Assembly: GCA_947628195.1 (NCBI GenBank) | Contig: CANQZB010000006.1 | Location: 1-16,780, forward strand | Length of the DNA: 16,780 bases | DNA from: an uncultured Clostridia bacterium | GTDB taxonomy: Bacteria; Bacillota; Clostridia; Christensenellales; UBA1242 | Direction of reading: 5' to 3' | Shown: in pieces, positions 7,158 to 14,944 of the stretch | Layout: each line of letters opens with the position of its first letter | How positions within the stretch are numbered: position 1 is the first letter of the stretch | The notes under the pieces: model-generated | The model's input: only the letters and a program-made list of their open reading frames with translations | Told to the model about the DNA's origin: nothing | Database searches by the model: none | Made by a program: the position numbers and the translations under genes

Positions 7158-9785
7158 ATGCATAATTATAAAACATCAGATGTGTTAAACAAGTTGAACA
7201 GTTCAACTAATGGACTAGCCCAAACCGAAGCGGAATTAAGGCTAAAAAAGTTTGGCGCTAACGAACTTAAAAAGGTAAAGAAACAATCGTTTATTAAATG
7301 CTTTTTTAAGCAGTTTTTAAACATAATGGTGGCAATTTTGTTGGTTTCGGCAGTGGTGTCGCTTGTTTTTGCCGTTATAAATAAAGAGCCGTCCGATTTG
7401 TTTGAGGGTTTTGTTATTTTGTTTATTGTTATTATGAACGCTTTTATTGGCGTGTTTCAGGAAAACAAGGCACAAGCGTGTTTAAACGATTTGCAAAAAA
7501 CCAGCAAAACCAATGTTAAAGTTATTCGCTCTGGCGTTTCAACAATTATAGATAGCACTAACCTTGTTCCTGGAGACATTGTGGTTATGGAAGCGGGCAA
7601 TATGGTTATGGCAGATGTAAGGCTAATTGAAGCCAATGAATTTTCAGTTGACGAAAGTAGTCTAACGGGCGAAAGTGTGCCTGTTGAAAAGAATGCCGAC
7701 ATAATTTTAAGTAAAAACACCGCCTTGGCAGAACGGAAAAATATGGCATATTCTGGCAGTATGGTGGTTAGCGGAAAGGCAATTGGGGTGGTTTCTGCAA
7801 CGGGGCCGGATACTGAACTTGGCAAAATAGCCAACATATTATTCAATGCAGAAAAACAGACCACTCCTTTGCAAAAATCCATAGACAAAATAGGCAAAAC
7901 AATAACCTGGGCCGTGCTAGGCGTGTGCGCGATTATTTTCATTATTGAAATTTGCGCACATCATGGGTTAAAGGATGCAATAATGACGTCTGTTGCACTT
8001 GCGGTGGCGGCAATCCCCGAAAGTTTGCCTGCGGTTATAACAATAATTTTGGCTTTGGGTGTGCAACAACTTGCCAAGCGAAAGTGCATAATTAAACATC
8101 TTCACGCGGTGGAAACGCTGGGAAGTTGTGAAATAATTTGTTCCGATAAAACAGGAACGCTTACAATGAACAAAATGCAGGTTACTTCGTGTTATGCCGA
8201 TAATGAATACAACAAAACTTCGGGTGAAACCTTTTTTGATTTATTAAAATGTATGATTTATTGCAGTAATGCCAAAAAGGAAAACAACAAAATATCCGGT
8301 GCGCCAACAGAAACTGCCATTTTGGAATATGCGCAAAAATATATGGCACTAGAAAAAAAGAAGATTATTCACGAAATTACATTTAATTCCACAAGAAAGA
8401 TGATGACCGTGCTTGTAAACGATAACGGAATAAAGAGTTACACAAAAGGTGCGCCCGAAAGGCTTATTGATAGATGCAAATACATAATGTTAAATGGCAA
8501 GATTGTGCCTTTTGGCGAAGAGCAGAAAAACCACATTAAAGCAATTAATGACGAAATGACGTCTAAAGCCCTGCGAGTTATTGCATTTTGCACCAATAGT
8601 TTTGATGCTTATAACCCTAATGTAGAACTGGAAAACGATATGATATTTTTAGGGTTGGCAGGCATGATAGACAACCCCCGCCCAGAAGTTAAGCAAAGCA
8701 TAAAAAATTGCTTTAAAGCGGGTTTAAAACCGGTTATGATTACTGGCGACCACAAGCGAACAGCGTTTGCAATAGCAAGCGAGTTGGGCATTGCAAATAG
8801 CGAAAGTGAAGTTATTACGGGTGAGGAGTTAGATAAACTAACAGATAAGCAGTTATCTCAAGTTTGCCATAATTATACAGTTTACGCCCGCGTTAGCCCG
8901 GAACATAAAGTGCGCATTGTTAAAGCATATAAAAGTTTAAATAAAATAGTTGCCATGACGGGCGATGGGGTTAACGATGCCCCAAGTTTAAAAATTGCAG
9001 ACATTGGCGTGGGCATGGGCAAAGCCGGAACAGATGTTGTAAAAAATGTGGCAGATATGGTGGTTACAGATGACAATTTTGCCTCTATAGTAATTGCTGT
9101 GGAGGAGGGCAGAAAAGTTTATAGCAACATTCAAAAAGCCTTGCAATTTTTAATTTCAACTAATTGCGTGGAAGTGTTTGGAATGCTTATTGCCTTGCTT
9201 TTCTTCCCTAAATTTACATTTTTATTGCCCGCCCAAATGTTGTTTATAAATTTGGTAACCGATAGTTTGCCGGCATTTGCGTTGGGCATGGAAAAAGTGG
9301 AAAAGGAAGTTATGCAATCGCCACCGCGCAATTCCAAAGCTGGGCTTTTTGGTGGCAAGGTTGGCACTGCAATAGTTTATCAGTCTATTTTGCAAACATT
9401 CATTGTTATGGTGGTGTTTGTTGTTGGGGCGGTTTGTTACACGCCAGAAACGGCAAGCACAATGGTGTTCTTTACTATAATTTTTATGCAACTTTTACAC
9501 AGCATAAATTGCAAAACAAACAACAGCATATTTGAAAAGAATTTATTTGACAACAAAACATTCAATTTGTGTTTCTTGCTAACACTTGCAATTAATTTGT
9601 TTGTTGCCTGTGTGCCTTTTGTGTATCCTTTGTTTTCCTTACAGCAATTAAACTTTTCACAATGGCTGGTGGTTATTATCGCGTCAATAATAATTATTCC
9701 AACATGCGAATTGTTTAAAGCAATTTTGAATAAAGAAAAAAAGCACTTAAAAATAAAAAAAGTGCATAAAAAGGCCAAAATTTAA
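7158..9785 (+). CDS. P2A-type Ca2+-transporting P-type ATPase
   Basis: This is a full-length (875 residues) ATP-driven cation pump of the plasma membrane, SERCA/PMR1-like, predicted to export Ca2+. The actuator motif TGES is at 170-173, the phosphorylated Asp330 in SDKTGTLT, and the hinge GDGVNDAP at 602-609. Ion-binding helix M4 has AAIPESLPAV (Glu288). M5 has STNCVEVF, keeping the Asn and Glu equivalent to SERCA N768 and E771. M6 has NLVTDSLPA, keeping the Asn, Thr and Asp. Both Ca2+ sites therefore look largely complete, while PESLP in place of PEGLP is a small variant. The N-terminal HNYKTSDVLNKLNSSTNGLAQTEAELRLKKFGANEL is a cation-ATPase N domain. It starts at ATG 7158 after GAGGG and is divergent from relA. 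The tail is Lys-rich. Mn2+ transport is an alternative. Confidence 0.93.
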   Translation: MHNYKTSDVLNKLNSSTNGLAQTEAELRLKKFGANELKKVKKQSFIKCFFKQFLNIMVAILLVSAVVSLVFAVINKEPSDLFEGFVILFIVIMNAFIGVFQENKAQACLNDLQKTSKTNVKVIRSGVSTIIDSTNLVPGDIVVMEAGNMVMADVRLIEANEFSVDESSLTGESVPVEKNADIILSKNTALAERKNMAYSGSMVVSGKAIGVVSATGPDTELGKIANILFNAEKQTTPLQKSIDKIGKTITWAVLGVCAIIFIIEICAHHGLKDAIMTSVALAVAAIPESLPAVITIILALGVQQLAKRKCIIKHLHAVETLGSCEIICSDKTGTLTMNKMQVTSCYADNEYNKTSGETFFDLLKCMIYCSNAKKENNKISGAPTETAILEYAQKYMALEKKKIIHEITFNSTRKMMTVLVNDNGIKSYTKGAPERLIDRCKYIMLNGKIVPFGEEQKNHIKAINDEMTSKALRVIAFCTNSFDAYNPNVELENDMIFLGLAGMIDNPRPEVKQSIKNCFKAGLKPVMITGDHKRTAFAIASELGIANSESEVITGEELDKLTDKQLSQVCHNYTVYARVSPEHKVRIVKAYKSLNKIVAMTGDGVNDAPSLKIADIGVGMGKAGTDVVKNVADMVVTDDNFASIVIAVEEGRKVYSNIQKALQFLISTNCVEVFGMLIALLFFPKFTFLLPAQMLFINLVTDSLPAFALGMEKVEKEVMQSPPRNSKAGLFGGKVGTAIVYQSILQTFIVMVVFVVGAVCYTPETASTMVFFTIIFMQLLHSINCKTNNSIFEKNLFDNKTFNLCFLLTLAINLFVACVPFVYPLFSLQQLNFSQWLVVIIASIIIIPTCELFKAILNKEKKHLKIKKVHKKAKI

Positions 9786-9899
9786 TAAAAACACATTAAA
9801 AAATTGAATTTATTAAAAATTTTTGCCTTTAAAAAATTTCAATTAATTTTTAAATGTATAAAAAAGAGATTACTGCTAAAACTACACATAGGAGGAAAT

Positions 9900-10349
9900 A
9901 TGAGCGTTTACGGCAAAAAGATTTTATCTATAATTGTATATTACACCTTGGCAGTGCTTACGCTTGCAAGTGCCGGCTTCTTCATCTATGTTTTAGCAAA
10001 TAGAGATGTTGCTTTGTGGGCTAAAGTAATTTACTTTATTTGGGTTGGCATTTTAATTGCTGAAGTTATTTTCGATATCATTTGCACCAGCACGCGTGAA
10101 GCAAAATTAATTTCTGGCCTAATTGTTTACATTTTAAGCATTTTGGCAGTTTTAATGGCTTGCCTTTTGTATTTTACAAATTCAGGAGCCACTGGGTTAG
10201 CCACCGAATTCTTCAATTTGTTCCTTTCAGTTTCGCTAATTTCGCTTATGACAACCGGCTATTTAATAGCGCAATGGTGTGTGGGCGAAGCATTAGATGA
10301 ACACGCATCTGCAGGCGACAAAATTGAAAAGCGCACCAGCGCCAGATAA
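9900..10349 (+). CDS. Small multi-helix membrane protein of unknown function
   Basis: This 149-residue integral membrane protein probably has four helices: about residues 8-30 (ILSIIVYYTLAVLTLASAGFFI), 38-58, 70-92 and 102-125, followed by a charged tail (DEHASAGDKIEKRTSAR). I chose the ATG at 9900 because a perfect AGGAGG precedes it at the right distance. The frame is open further upstream to a TTG at 9804, but that start has no ribosome site and would add 32 unlikely, Lys/Phe-rich residues. It follows the Ca2+ ATPase by 114 bases with no clear terminator between, so read-through is possible. It ends in a strong bidirectional terminator. I recognise no family or catalytic motif. Confidence 0.75.
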   Translation: MSVYGKKILSIIVYYTLAVLTLASAGFFIYVLANRDVALWAKVIYFIWVGILIAEVIFDIICTSTREAKLISGLIVYILSILAVLMACLLYFTNSGATGLATEFFNLFLSVSLISLMTTGYLIAQWCVGEALDEHASAGDKIEKRTSAR

Positions 10350-10376
10350 AAAATAGTGCAGTCTGCACTATTTTTT
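10348..10376. terminator. Bidirectional intrinsic terminator
   Basis: A 13-bp perfect inverted repeat (AAAAAATAGTGCA at 10348-10360, TGCACTATTTTTT at 10364-10376, loop GTC) serves the membrane protein gene on plus and the SDR gene on minus. The stop codons of both genes touch the stem ends. Confidence 0.92.
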
Positions 10377-11104
10377 TATAAGGAAAAGCCACCGTCAACC
10401 GATATTATTTGCCCGGTTATAAAATCGGCTTTATCGCTGGATAAAAATTCCACAAGGTTAGCAACATCTTTACAACTGCCAATTCTGTTTAATGGGGTGG
10501 AAGCAATAATTTCATCAATTGCTTCTTTTTCTATGTTCGCATTCATTTTACTTTTAATTAAACCTGGGCAAACGGCGTTTACATTTATATTGCTTGGCCC
10601 CAATTCTTTTGCCAAACTTAAAGTAAGGCTGTTAATTGCGCCCTTGCTGGCTGAATATAAAGATTCCATACTTGCGCCAACCTTGCCCCACATTGATGAA
10701 ATATTTATAATTTTGCCATATTTTTCACTTATCATATAAGGCACAACAAATTTTATGGTGTTTATTGTGCTTTTTACATTGTTGTTAAAAATGAAATCGT
10801 AATCTTCCATTTTTGTATCTTGAATCTGCTTAATAAGCGAAACTCCGGCAGAATTAACAAGCACATCTATGCGCTTAAATTTTTTTATAATTTCATCAAT
10901 TAAATTTTTTGCATCCTCTTCTTTTGAAAGGTCGCATTTAAAAATTGCGGTTTCAGTAATTGCGCTTAATTCGGTGGATAAATCGTTTATTTTTTCAAAA
11001 TTATGATTATAAACTAGCAGTAATCTATAGCCCAAACTGGCAAAATTTTTAGCAATTTCACTGCCAATATCCCCACTGGCACCCGTTATTAACACATTTT
11101 TCAT
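10376..11104 (-). CDS. fabG: Short-chain dehydrogenase/reductase, FabG-like (3-oxoacyl-ACP reductase family)
   Basis: This is a classical SDR of 242 residues, cytoplasmic and NAD(P)H-dependent. The cofactor motif TGASGDIG is at 7-14, NSAG at 84-87, the catalytic Ser in NISSMWG (134-140), YSASK with Tyr150 and Lys154, and PG at 180-181. The C-terminal SVDGGFSL (235-242) is typical of FabG-type proteins. FabG reduces 3-oxoacyl-ACP in fatty-acid synthesis, but the gene stands alone here rather than in a fab cluster, so another substrate (for example a sugar or other 3-oxoacyl compound) is possible. The start has no Shine-Dalgarno: TATAAT ends exactly 6 bases before the ATG, which predicts a leaderless mRNA. 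The SDR family is certain; the substrate is not. Confidence 0.88.
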   Translation of the reverse strand: MKNVLITGASGDIGSEIAKNFASLGYRLLLVYNHNFEKINDLSTELSAITETAIFKCDLSKEEDAKNLIDEIIKKFKRIDVLVNSAGVSLIKQIQDTKMEDYDFIFNNNVKSTINTIKFVVPYMISEKYGKIINISSMWGKVGASMESLYSASKGAINSLTLSLAKELGPSNINVNAVCPGLIKSKMNANIEKEAIDEIIASTPLNRIGSCKDVANLVEFLSSDKADFITGQIISVDGGFSL

Positions 11105-11110
11105 ATTGTT

Positions 11111-11139
11111 ATTATATCAATTTTTTGGTTAAAATACAA
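11111..11139 (-). promoter_or_regulatory. Promoter of SDR gene, leaderless
   Basis: On the minus strand TTGTAT (11134-11139), a 17-base spacer and a perfect TATAAT (11111-11116) are followed by AACAAT and the ATG at 11104. The predicted transcription start is the A of the ATG. The -35 box is weak. Confidence 0.65.
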
Positions 11140-11193
11140 TGTTTTTTGCCAATTTTGCCAACTTGAATTTTAATAAAAAAGTGTTCGGGTTAA

Positions 11194-11222
11194 TTGACAT
11201 ATATCTTTGAAAGATATATAAT
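11194..11222 (+). promoter_or_regulatory. Consensus sigma-A promoter of the gltX operon
   Basis: A perfect TTGACA (11194-11199), a 17-base spacer and a perfect TATAAT (11217-11222) are present. Transcription should start at about 11229, which is the A of the second in-frame ATG. An ATG at 11223 would lie upstream of the transcription start, so it should not be used from this promoter. A consensus promoter with a palindrome in its spacer suggests strong expression held back by a repressor. Confidence 0.8.
11199..11219. promoter_or_regulatory. Perfect palindrome between -35 and -10, probable operator
   Basis: The arms ATATATCTTT (11199-11208) and AAAGATATAT (11210-11219) form a perfect 10-bp inverted repeat around one central G. 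It fills the spacer and overlaps both promoter boxes by a few bases, where a bound dimeric repressor would block RNA polymerase. It is not followed by a T-run, and it lies upstream of the transcription start, so it is not a terminator. Confidence 0.5.
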
Positions 11223-11228
11223 ATGTAT

Positions 11229-12101
11229 ATGAAAAAAATATTTAGCTTTATAAAAGTATTTGTAATTGTGCTTTTAGTGCTTGCAACAATAGGGGGCACG
11301 GCATATTTCTTTTATTCAAACATACACTACGAGCCAAACGCTCAAAACGAAGTTAAAACTTACGCTTTTAGTGGGGGTAATCTAACTTTAAGGAACAAAA
11401 TTTTAATTGTTAGCGGTAAGGCAAAGGAAAAGGGCAATTCCAACTTAGAGCAATTAATTTACACAAACGATAATTTAAATGATATTCTTTATGCTTTAAA
11501 TTCTTATTTGGTTGGAAGCGATATGCTAGATAACAAACTATTAGCAGAATTAAATGCAGTTAAATCTGCCCAAAGCACAACAACTTATTATGTTAATCAG
11601 TATGAGGATAAATCTATGGGCGGAAGTTTTGATGAGGCGCGCGGTGCGGATATTGTGTTTAAAAATTATGCCAATTATTTATTAAAATTAACTAATTTAT
11701 TGCAAGAAATTAATTTAGAATATAGCAGTGTTTTAAACATGGATGGCGACATTAAATTTAGCATGATTGAACTTTATTTAAACATTTGTAACGGAACTTT
11801 GCAAGAATCCAACATTAGTGATAGATTGCAATATGCCAACCTTGTGGATAGAGATAACCTTGATGCTATTGAAGGTGAAAAAGCCGAACCGCGATTTAAA
11901 CTTAAAAATTCATTTTTAGATGTAACAAATCAATTCAATTCAGTTTGCAATGATTTTATAAAATATTATAAACTTTCCAACAAGCAAAATTTGGCTTCTA
12001 ATTTTAGCGAAATTGTGGAAAGTGTTGGCAGTGAAATTTCATTAGATTACTCTAACGAACAAAATTGTGCAGTTTGTTTTAAAACTATTTATGGGATATA
12101 A
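11229..12101 (+). CDS. Unknown membrane-anchored extracytoplasmic protein, first gene of gltX operon
   Basis: The protein is about 290 residues from the ATG at 11229; an ATG at 11223 would add two residues but precedes the predicted transcription start. One N-terminal helix at about 8-28 (FVIVLLVLATIGGTAYFFY) would anchor it as a type II or uncleaved-signal protein, with the rest outside. The body is mostly helical, acidic and rich in Asn, Leu and Ser, with no Cys cluster until a CAVC near the C-terminus and no catalytic motif that I recognise. No ribosome site is present. Three bases separate its stop from the next gene, an unknown lipoprotein, so the two are probably made together and may act together at the cell surface. 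No function is assigned. Confidence 0.75.
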   Translation: MKKIFSFIKVFVIVLLVLATIGGTAYFFYSNIHYEPNAQNEVKTYAFSGGNLTLRNKILIVSGKAKEKGNSNLEQLIYTNDNLNDILYALNSYLVGSDMLDNKLLAELNAVKSAQSTTTYYVNQYEDKSMGGSFDEARGADIVFKNYANYLLKLTNLLQEINLEYSSVLNMDGDIKFSMIELYLNICNGTLQESNISDRLQYANLVDRDNLDAIEGEKAEPRFKLKNSFLDVTNQFNSVCNDFIKYYKLSNKQNLASNFSEIVESVGSEISLDYSNEQNCAVCFKTIYGI

Positions 12102-12104
12102 TTT

Positions 12105-13202
12105 ATGAAAAATAAGATATTATGTTTTATATTATGTTTAGTTTTGGTTTTTGGCAGTTTGTGCCTTTGTGCCTGCAATGATAAGCAAGCATATAATTTA
12201 TCTAACTTAAATAAAGATTACTTATCAATCGCAGAAGAATATGACCATGTTGTTTTTGCCAATAATAAATTGCAATTTACTTATTCTAACGCCTTAAACA
12301 AAGTGTTGGGGCAAGAGCCTTATGTTCACATTAAAGAATATAACACCTTGTTAGATAATATTTTGGATTTTTCAAACAACTACACAGCAATGTGCTCATC
12401 AAATTCAATCGGCGCAGATGGCGAGTTTAAAAATGAAATAAAATCTAAACTAGACGCCTTTAAAAATTCTTTTAGCGATGTAAATTCTCAAGTTAAAAAT
12501 TTGGAATATTTGTTACAGTCTGTGCAAAACGATTCCGCTATTTATGATACAATTTTCTTAAACTCTATAACATTTTTATTAAATAGCTATGAGGAACTTT
12601 TGGATTCAGCTTATGAGTTTAACATAGCCCTTTCAAGATTATATTTTAACTTCGCCATAACCGATGCAAATCATAATTATTCACTGGAAGATGATTTCAG
12701 CAAGGCCGATGCAGAAGATGTGCTTTCACTTTTAAATGCGCGAATAACAAGCCAAAAAACTAATTTGACATATATTTATTTTGAAAACAACCTTAAACAC
12801 AGCAATTTTGCCGAAGAAGAAATCTCAAAGGGTGCAAATTGTGGCGAAATGCCAGAATACAGTGCTTATGAAAGCGAAATTGCAAAAATAACGGCGGGGG
12901 ATTTAAGCTCGCCAAGTGCGCTTGTTGGAGCGTTTGACGATGTAAAACTGCAAAACTTTAAGTCTGCAGCCATAAAACTATTTAACATTCAAGCGTGTTT
13001 AGATAATGATTATAATAAATATATTAATGCACACAATTCAGTTAATTATGCCGAAATGAAAAAGGATGAGCATGCCCTTTTAAACGCATCGGATTACGAA
13101 AAAATCTGCATACAAATTATTGATGATTATTATTATCTATTAAATCAAAACACCCTTGCTTTAAACGAACTTTTAGTGCTTATAGGAGAAGTTGTAAGTT
13201 AA
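12105..13202 (+). CDS. Unknown helical lipoprotein, second gene of gltX operon
   Basis: This is a 365-residue predicted lipoprotein: signal residues 1-23 (MKNKILCFILCLVLVFGSLCLCA) with lipobox LCAC and Cys24 as the lipidation site. The mature part is helical, rich in Asn, Ser, Tyr and Asp, and has no motif known to me. It shares the general composition and extracytoplasmic destination of the preceding protein, so the pair may form a surface complex; that is inference. The start has only a weak ribosome site and lies 3 bases after the previous stop, suggesting translational coupling. Its own TAA overlaps the gltX ATG by one base (TAATG). No function is assigned. Confidence 0.8.
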   Translation: MKNKILCFILCLVLVFGSLCLCACNDKQAYNLSNLNKDYLSIAEEYDHVVFANNKLQFTYSNALNKVLGQEPYVHIKEYNTLLDNILDFSNNYTAMCSSNSIGADGEFKNEIKSKLDAFKNSFSDVNSQVKNLEYLLQSVQNDSAIYDTIFLNSITFLLNSYEELLDSAYEFNIALSRLYFNFAITDANHNYSLEDDFSKADAEDVLSLLNARITSQKTNLTYIYFENNLKHSNFAEEEISKGANCGEMPEYSAYESEIAKITAGDLSSPSALVGAFDDVKLQNFKSAAIKLFNIQACLDNDYNKYINAHNSVNYAEMKKDEHALLNASDYEKICIQIIDDYYYLLNQNTLALNELLVLIGEVVS

Positions 13203-14860
13203 TGACAAACAAAGAATATATTGAATTAGCAAATTTATTGTATCCTGATGTTCAGGATACTGCTTTTTATTTAAAAAAGTATAAGCCAAGGCTGACTAAG
13301 GGTGAAGTAACGCGCATTGCGCCCAGCCTAACCGGATATTTGCACATTGGGCAGTTATATCAAGCAGTTGTTCATAGAATGCTTGCCAACACCACCAACG
13401 GCATTTTTTACATGAGGTTGGAAGATACAGATAGTAAGCGTGAAGTAGAAAATGCCGGGCAAATTGCTTATGACATGATTGCGCGTTTTGGGCTAACGCC
13501 TGATGAGGGTTATCGTGGAGATAAAAGTGAAATTGGGGATTACGGCCCCTATGTGCAATCTAAGCGAACAGAAATTTACAACGCTTTTGCAAAGGAGTTG
13601 GTAAAACGGGGCAGAGCCTTCCCTTGTTTTTGTGCGGGTAGCGAAAATAAAGAAGAGATTTTAAAGCGCCGTGAAGAGGAGTTAGAAGAGTCTAACGACA
13701 TTGAAGTTAAGGACCCTTGCAGAGATTTAACGCTAGACGAAATTAAGGCTAACTTAAAAGCGGGCAAAAAGTTTGCGCTAAGGTTAAGGAGCGAAGGCGA
13801 TGTAAGCAAAACGCATGAATTTGTTGATGGCATTAAAGGCAAAAAAGATTTACGCGAAAATGCAAAAGATGATGTGCTAATAAAATCTAACGGAATTCCA
13901 GTTTACGCTTTTGCCCACATTGTGGATGACACCCTTATGGGCACAACCACTATTATTAGGGGGCAGGAGTGGTTTCAATCACTGCCAGTGCATATAGAGT
14001 TAAGCCGTGCATTTGGGTTCAAGCCCTTTAAATATGCGCACACGCCAAACATCTGCGTAATTGATGAAGAAACGGGGAACAAGCGCAAAATTAGCAAGCG
14101 TAAGGACCCATTTGCTGACGTTCGTTTCTTTTTAAAACAAGGCTACCCAACCACCGCAATTATTGAATATATTTTAAATTTATTGAATAGTGATTTTGAA
14201 GTTTGGCGTAAAAATAACCCAACCTTGCCTTACACAGAATTTCCTTTTGCGCTATCTAAAATTGGCGTAACTAACCCGATGTTTGATTTTGCTAAACTTA
14301 ACGATATTTCTAAAACAATAATTTCAACTTACACAGCCGAGCAAGTGTATAATGAGGCACTTTCTTGGGCGCGCGAGTGGAATGAAAAAGATTATAAATT
14401 AATAAAAGAAAATAAAGACGTTTTACTTAAAATTTTTGCCATTGACCGTGGCGGAGCAAGGCCAAGGAAGGACATTACAAAATTTGATGAAATTACAACT
14501 CTATATAACTATGTTCTGCCGGGCTTTGAGCCAACATTCAATTTAACTTTTGGCGAAGTGGATAAGCAAAATTTAAAAGAATTTTTGTTGGACTATGCTA
14601 ACAATTACACCCTTTTTGCGGATAACAGTTTGTGGTTTGAAAATGTTAAAGAAATTGCTTTTAAACACAATTTTGCAGATAACAAAACTTACAAGCAAAA
14701 CCCAACAGCTTATGCCGGAAATATAAGCGATGCAACCAAATTTATTCGCCTTGCAATAACGGGTGCAGAAAATAGCCCGGAACTTTATTCAATTATGAAA
14801 ATTTTAGGCACAGACGAATGCAAACTTCGCATAAACAATTTAATTAAAAAAATTAAATAA
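13202..14860 (+). CDS. gltX: Glutamyl-tRNA synthetase (class I, divergent long form)
   Basis: This enzyme charges tRNA-Glu with glutamate in the cytoplasm. At 552 residues it is longer than the common bacterial form (about 470-490). The class I signature is RIAPSLTGYLHIG (38-50), a variant of RFAPSPTGxLHIG lacking the second Pro. FYMRLEDTD (69-77) and GPYVQSKRTEIY (115-126) are typical. A probable zinc site is CFC (142-144) with Cys173 in DPCRDLT. The KMSKS loop is KISKR (296-300). The C-terminal half is helical, as in the anticodon-binding domains. Its ATG overlaps the stop of the lipoprotein gene by one base, with GGAG about 13 bases upstream. Sharing an operon with two extracytoplasmic proteins is unusual. 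A GlnRS-like or non-discriminating activity cannot be excluded from sequence alone. Confidence 0.92.
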   Translation: MTNKEYIELANLLYPDVQDTAFYLKKYKPRLTKGEVTRIAPSLTGYLHIGQLYQAVVHRMLANTTNGIFYMRLEDTDSKREVENAGQIAYDMIARFGLTPDEGYRGDKSEIGDYGPYVQSKRTEIYNAFAKELVKRGRAFPCFCAGSENKEEILKRREEELEESNDIEVKDPCRDLTLDEIKANLKAGKKFALRLRSEGDVSKTHEFVDGIKGKKDLRENAKDDVLIKSNGIPVYAFAHIVDDTLMGTTTIIRGQEWFQSLPVHIELSRAFGFKPFKYAHTPNICVIDEETGNKRKISKRKDPFADVRFFLKQGYPTTAIIEYILNLLNSDFEVWRKNNPTLPYTEFPFALSKIGVTNPMFDFAKLNDISKTIISTYTAEQVYNEALSWAREWNEKDYKLIKENKDVLLKIFAIDRGGARPRKDITKFDEITTLYNYVLPGFEPTFNLTFGEVDKQNLKEFLLDYANNYTLFADNSLWFENVKEIAFKHNFADNKTYKQNPTAYAGNISDATKFIRLAITGAENSPELYSIMKILGTDECKLRINNLIKKIK

Positions 14861-14865
14861 ACTAT

Positions 14866-14893
14866 TAAAAAACACCAGTTTGGGTGCTTTTTT
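14866..14893. terminator. Terminator between gltX and the converging unknown gene
   Basis: The stem CACC (14873-14876) / GGTG (14883-14886) is flanked by an A6 run and a T6 run with one bulged C. The hairpin has A and T runs on both sides, so it may stop transcription from both directions. It is less perfect than the other terminators here. The remaining bases to 14944 show nothing definite. Confidence 0.65.
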
Positions 14894-14944
14894 AATAAAA
14901 TTTAATTGAAATGGCGCAAAACATAGTGCCGTGCTTTTAACTTA

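Noticed and set aside
7457..7942. Minus-strand open frame inside the Ca2+ ATPase gene
   Set aside because: It is a shadow of the TGES-containing region of a clearly conserved P-type ATPase.
9804..9899. Upstream TTG start extending the 149-residue membrane protein by 32 residues
   Set aside because: No ribosome site precedes the TTG, while a perfect AGGAGG precedes ATG 9900.
11199..11219. Reading the palindrome as an intrinsic terminator of an upstream transcript
   Set aside because: It has no following T-run, a one-base loop, and sits exactly between -35 and -10 boxes.
11223..11228. ATG at 11223 as the start of the first gene of the gltX operon
   Set aside because: It lies immediately after the -10 box and upstream of the predicted transcription start, so ATG 11229 fits better.
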